Shown piece by piece: positions 63,971 through 64,000 of a DNA stretch of 64,000 nt. The notes beneath the pieces are model-generated. The model was given only the letters and a program-made list of their open reading frames with translations, made no database searches and was not told the origin of the DNA. Position numbers and translations under genes: made by a program. Within the stretch, counting starts at the first letter, position 1; every line of letters starts with the position of its first letter. This DNA comes from Actinopolyspora saharensis (GTDB lineage Bacteria; Actinomycetota; Actinomycetes; Mycobacteriales; Pseudonocardiaceae), in contig NZ_FNKO01000002.1 in assembly GCF_900100925.1 (NCBI RefSeq), positions 62,001 through 126,000 of the forward strand, read 5' to 3'.

Positions 63971-64000
63971 CGGGAAGTACGAGAATGTCGTTGATGCGCA
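63954..64000 (-). CDS. Leader peptide of ilvBNC (start codon cut by the window edge)
   Basis: The frame reads (M)RINDILVLPGRVDA and stops at TGA (63954-63956). The start codon ends in TG at bases 64000-63999, so its first base lies outside the window. Five of 14 codons after the start specify Ile, Leu or Val in the stretch I-N-D-I-L-V-L, with uncommon codons ATT, GTA and CTT. The last codons form the first attenuator arm. This is the expected sensing peptide for branched-chain amino acid levels. Confidence 0.85.
   Translation of the reverse strand, partial: RINDILVLPGRVDA

Overview
The window is chromosomal DNA of a GC-rich actinomycete. Almost every gene is an ordinary actinobacterial housekeeping gene. 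GTG starts are frequent, and several genes appear to start at TTG behind a good Shine-Dalgarno sequence. Gene order follows the mycobacterial chromosome over long blocks: smc-acyP...mutM-rnc-rpmF-DUF177-sepIVA, coaD, recG-DAK-rpmB, ung-thiL, ddl...gpsA...fbiD-ppk-mutT1-hupB-leuD-leuC-IclR, tRNA-Glu/Gln-gltX-FAH-leuB-serA and ilvC-ilvN-ilvB. A glycine/sarcosine N-methyltransferase of the halophile betaine pathway, an RNase Sa-type secreted nuclease, a DUF397 protein and a long-tailed HU together suggest a filamentous, possibly halophilic, member of the Pseudonocardiales/Actinopolyspora group. That placement is inference; no rRNA gene is present.

Layout. 1-2 kb: end of anmK and an overlapping sodium:solute symporter. 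2-6 kb: smc and acyP. 6-10 kb: an acidic Ser-rich membrane protein, a P-loop kinase and asnB. 10-13.4 kb: mutM, rnc, rpmF, DUF177 and sepIVA. 13.6-15.9 kb: a potassium channel, a secreted ribonuclease and an acetyltransferase. 15.9-26 kb: coaD, rsmD, pyruvate carboxylase, a methyltransferase, recG and a DAK/FakA-like protein. 26-30.4 kb: rpmB, ung, thiL, a lone RAM domain, DUF3515 and ddl. 30.4-36.5 kb: accessory genes inserted between ddl and gpsA (MocR regulator, acetyltransferase, MerR regulator with a drug exporter, cysteine dioxygenase, Cys/Met lyase). 36.5-44 kb: gpsA, plsC, fbiD, ppk1, mutT1 and hupB. 44-49 kb: leuDC, two IclR regulators and the betaine-pathway methyltransferase. 49.6-54.9 kb: three tRNAs, a HAD phosphatase, gltX, a flavin monooxygenase and a fumarylacetoacetase-family hydrolase. 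55-64 kb: cimA, leuB, serA, DUF397, ilvC, ilvN and ilvB.

How the genes fit together. The right-hand 20 kb holds most of branched-chain amino acid synthesis, including the citramalate route to isoleucine (CimA, LeuCD, LeuB, then IlvBN and IlvC). Two genes of this set, ilvB and cimA, are preceded by the same arrangement: a short leader frame ending in a codon run that forms one arm of a hairpin, followed directly by an intrinsic terminator with a U-tract. The ilvB leader contains Ile, Ile, Leu, Val and Leu codons. The cimA leader contains two adjacent ATT isoleucine codons, rare in such GC-rich DNA. I read both as ribosome-mediated attenuators. leuC and its divergent IclR regulator share a palindrome in their common promoter region.

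Other regulatory signals visible in the DNA are a matched pair of MerR-type palindromes in front of a MerR gene and the adjacent exporter, a perfect ATTCAAC-N4-GTTGAAT palindrome before the flavin monooxygenase, and well-formed terminators after rpmB, the tRNAs, gltX, serA, ilvC and pyc. I saw no CRISPR array, insertion sequence, prophage or secondary-metabolite cluster. The most interesting material is regulatory rather than a new multi-gene system.
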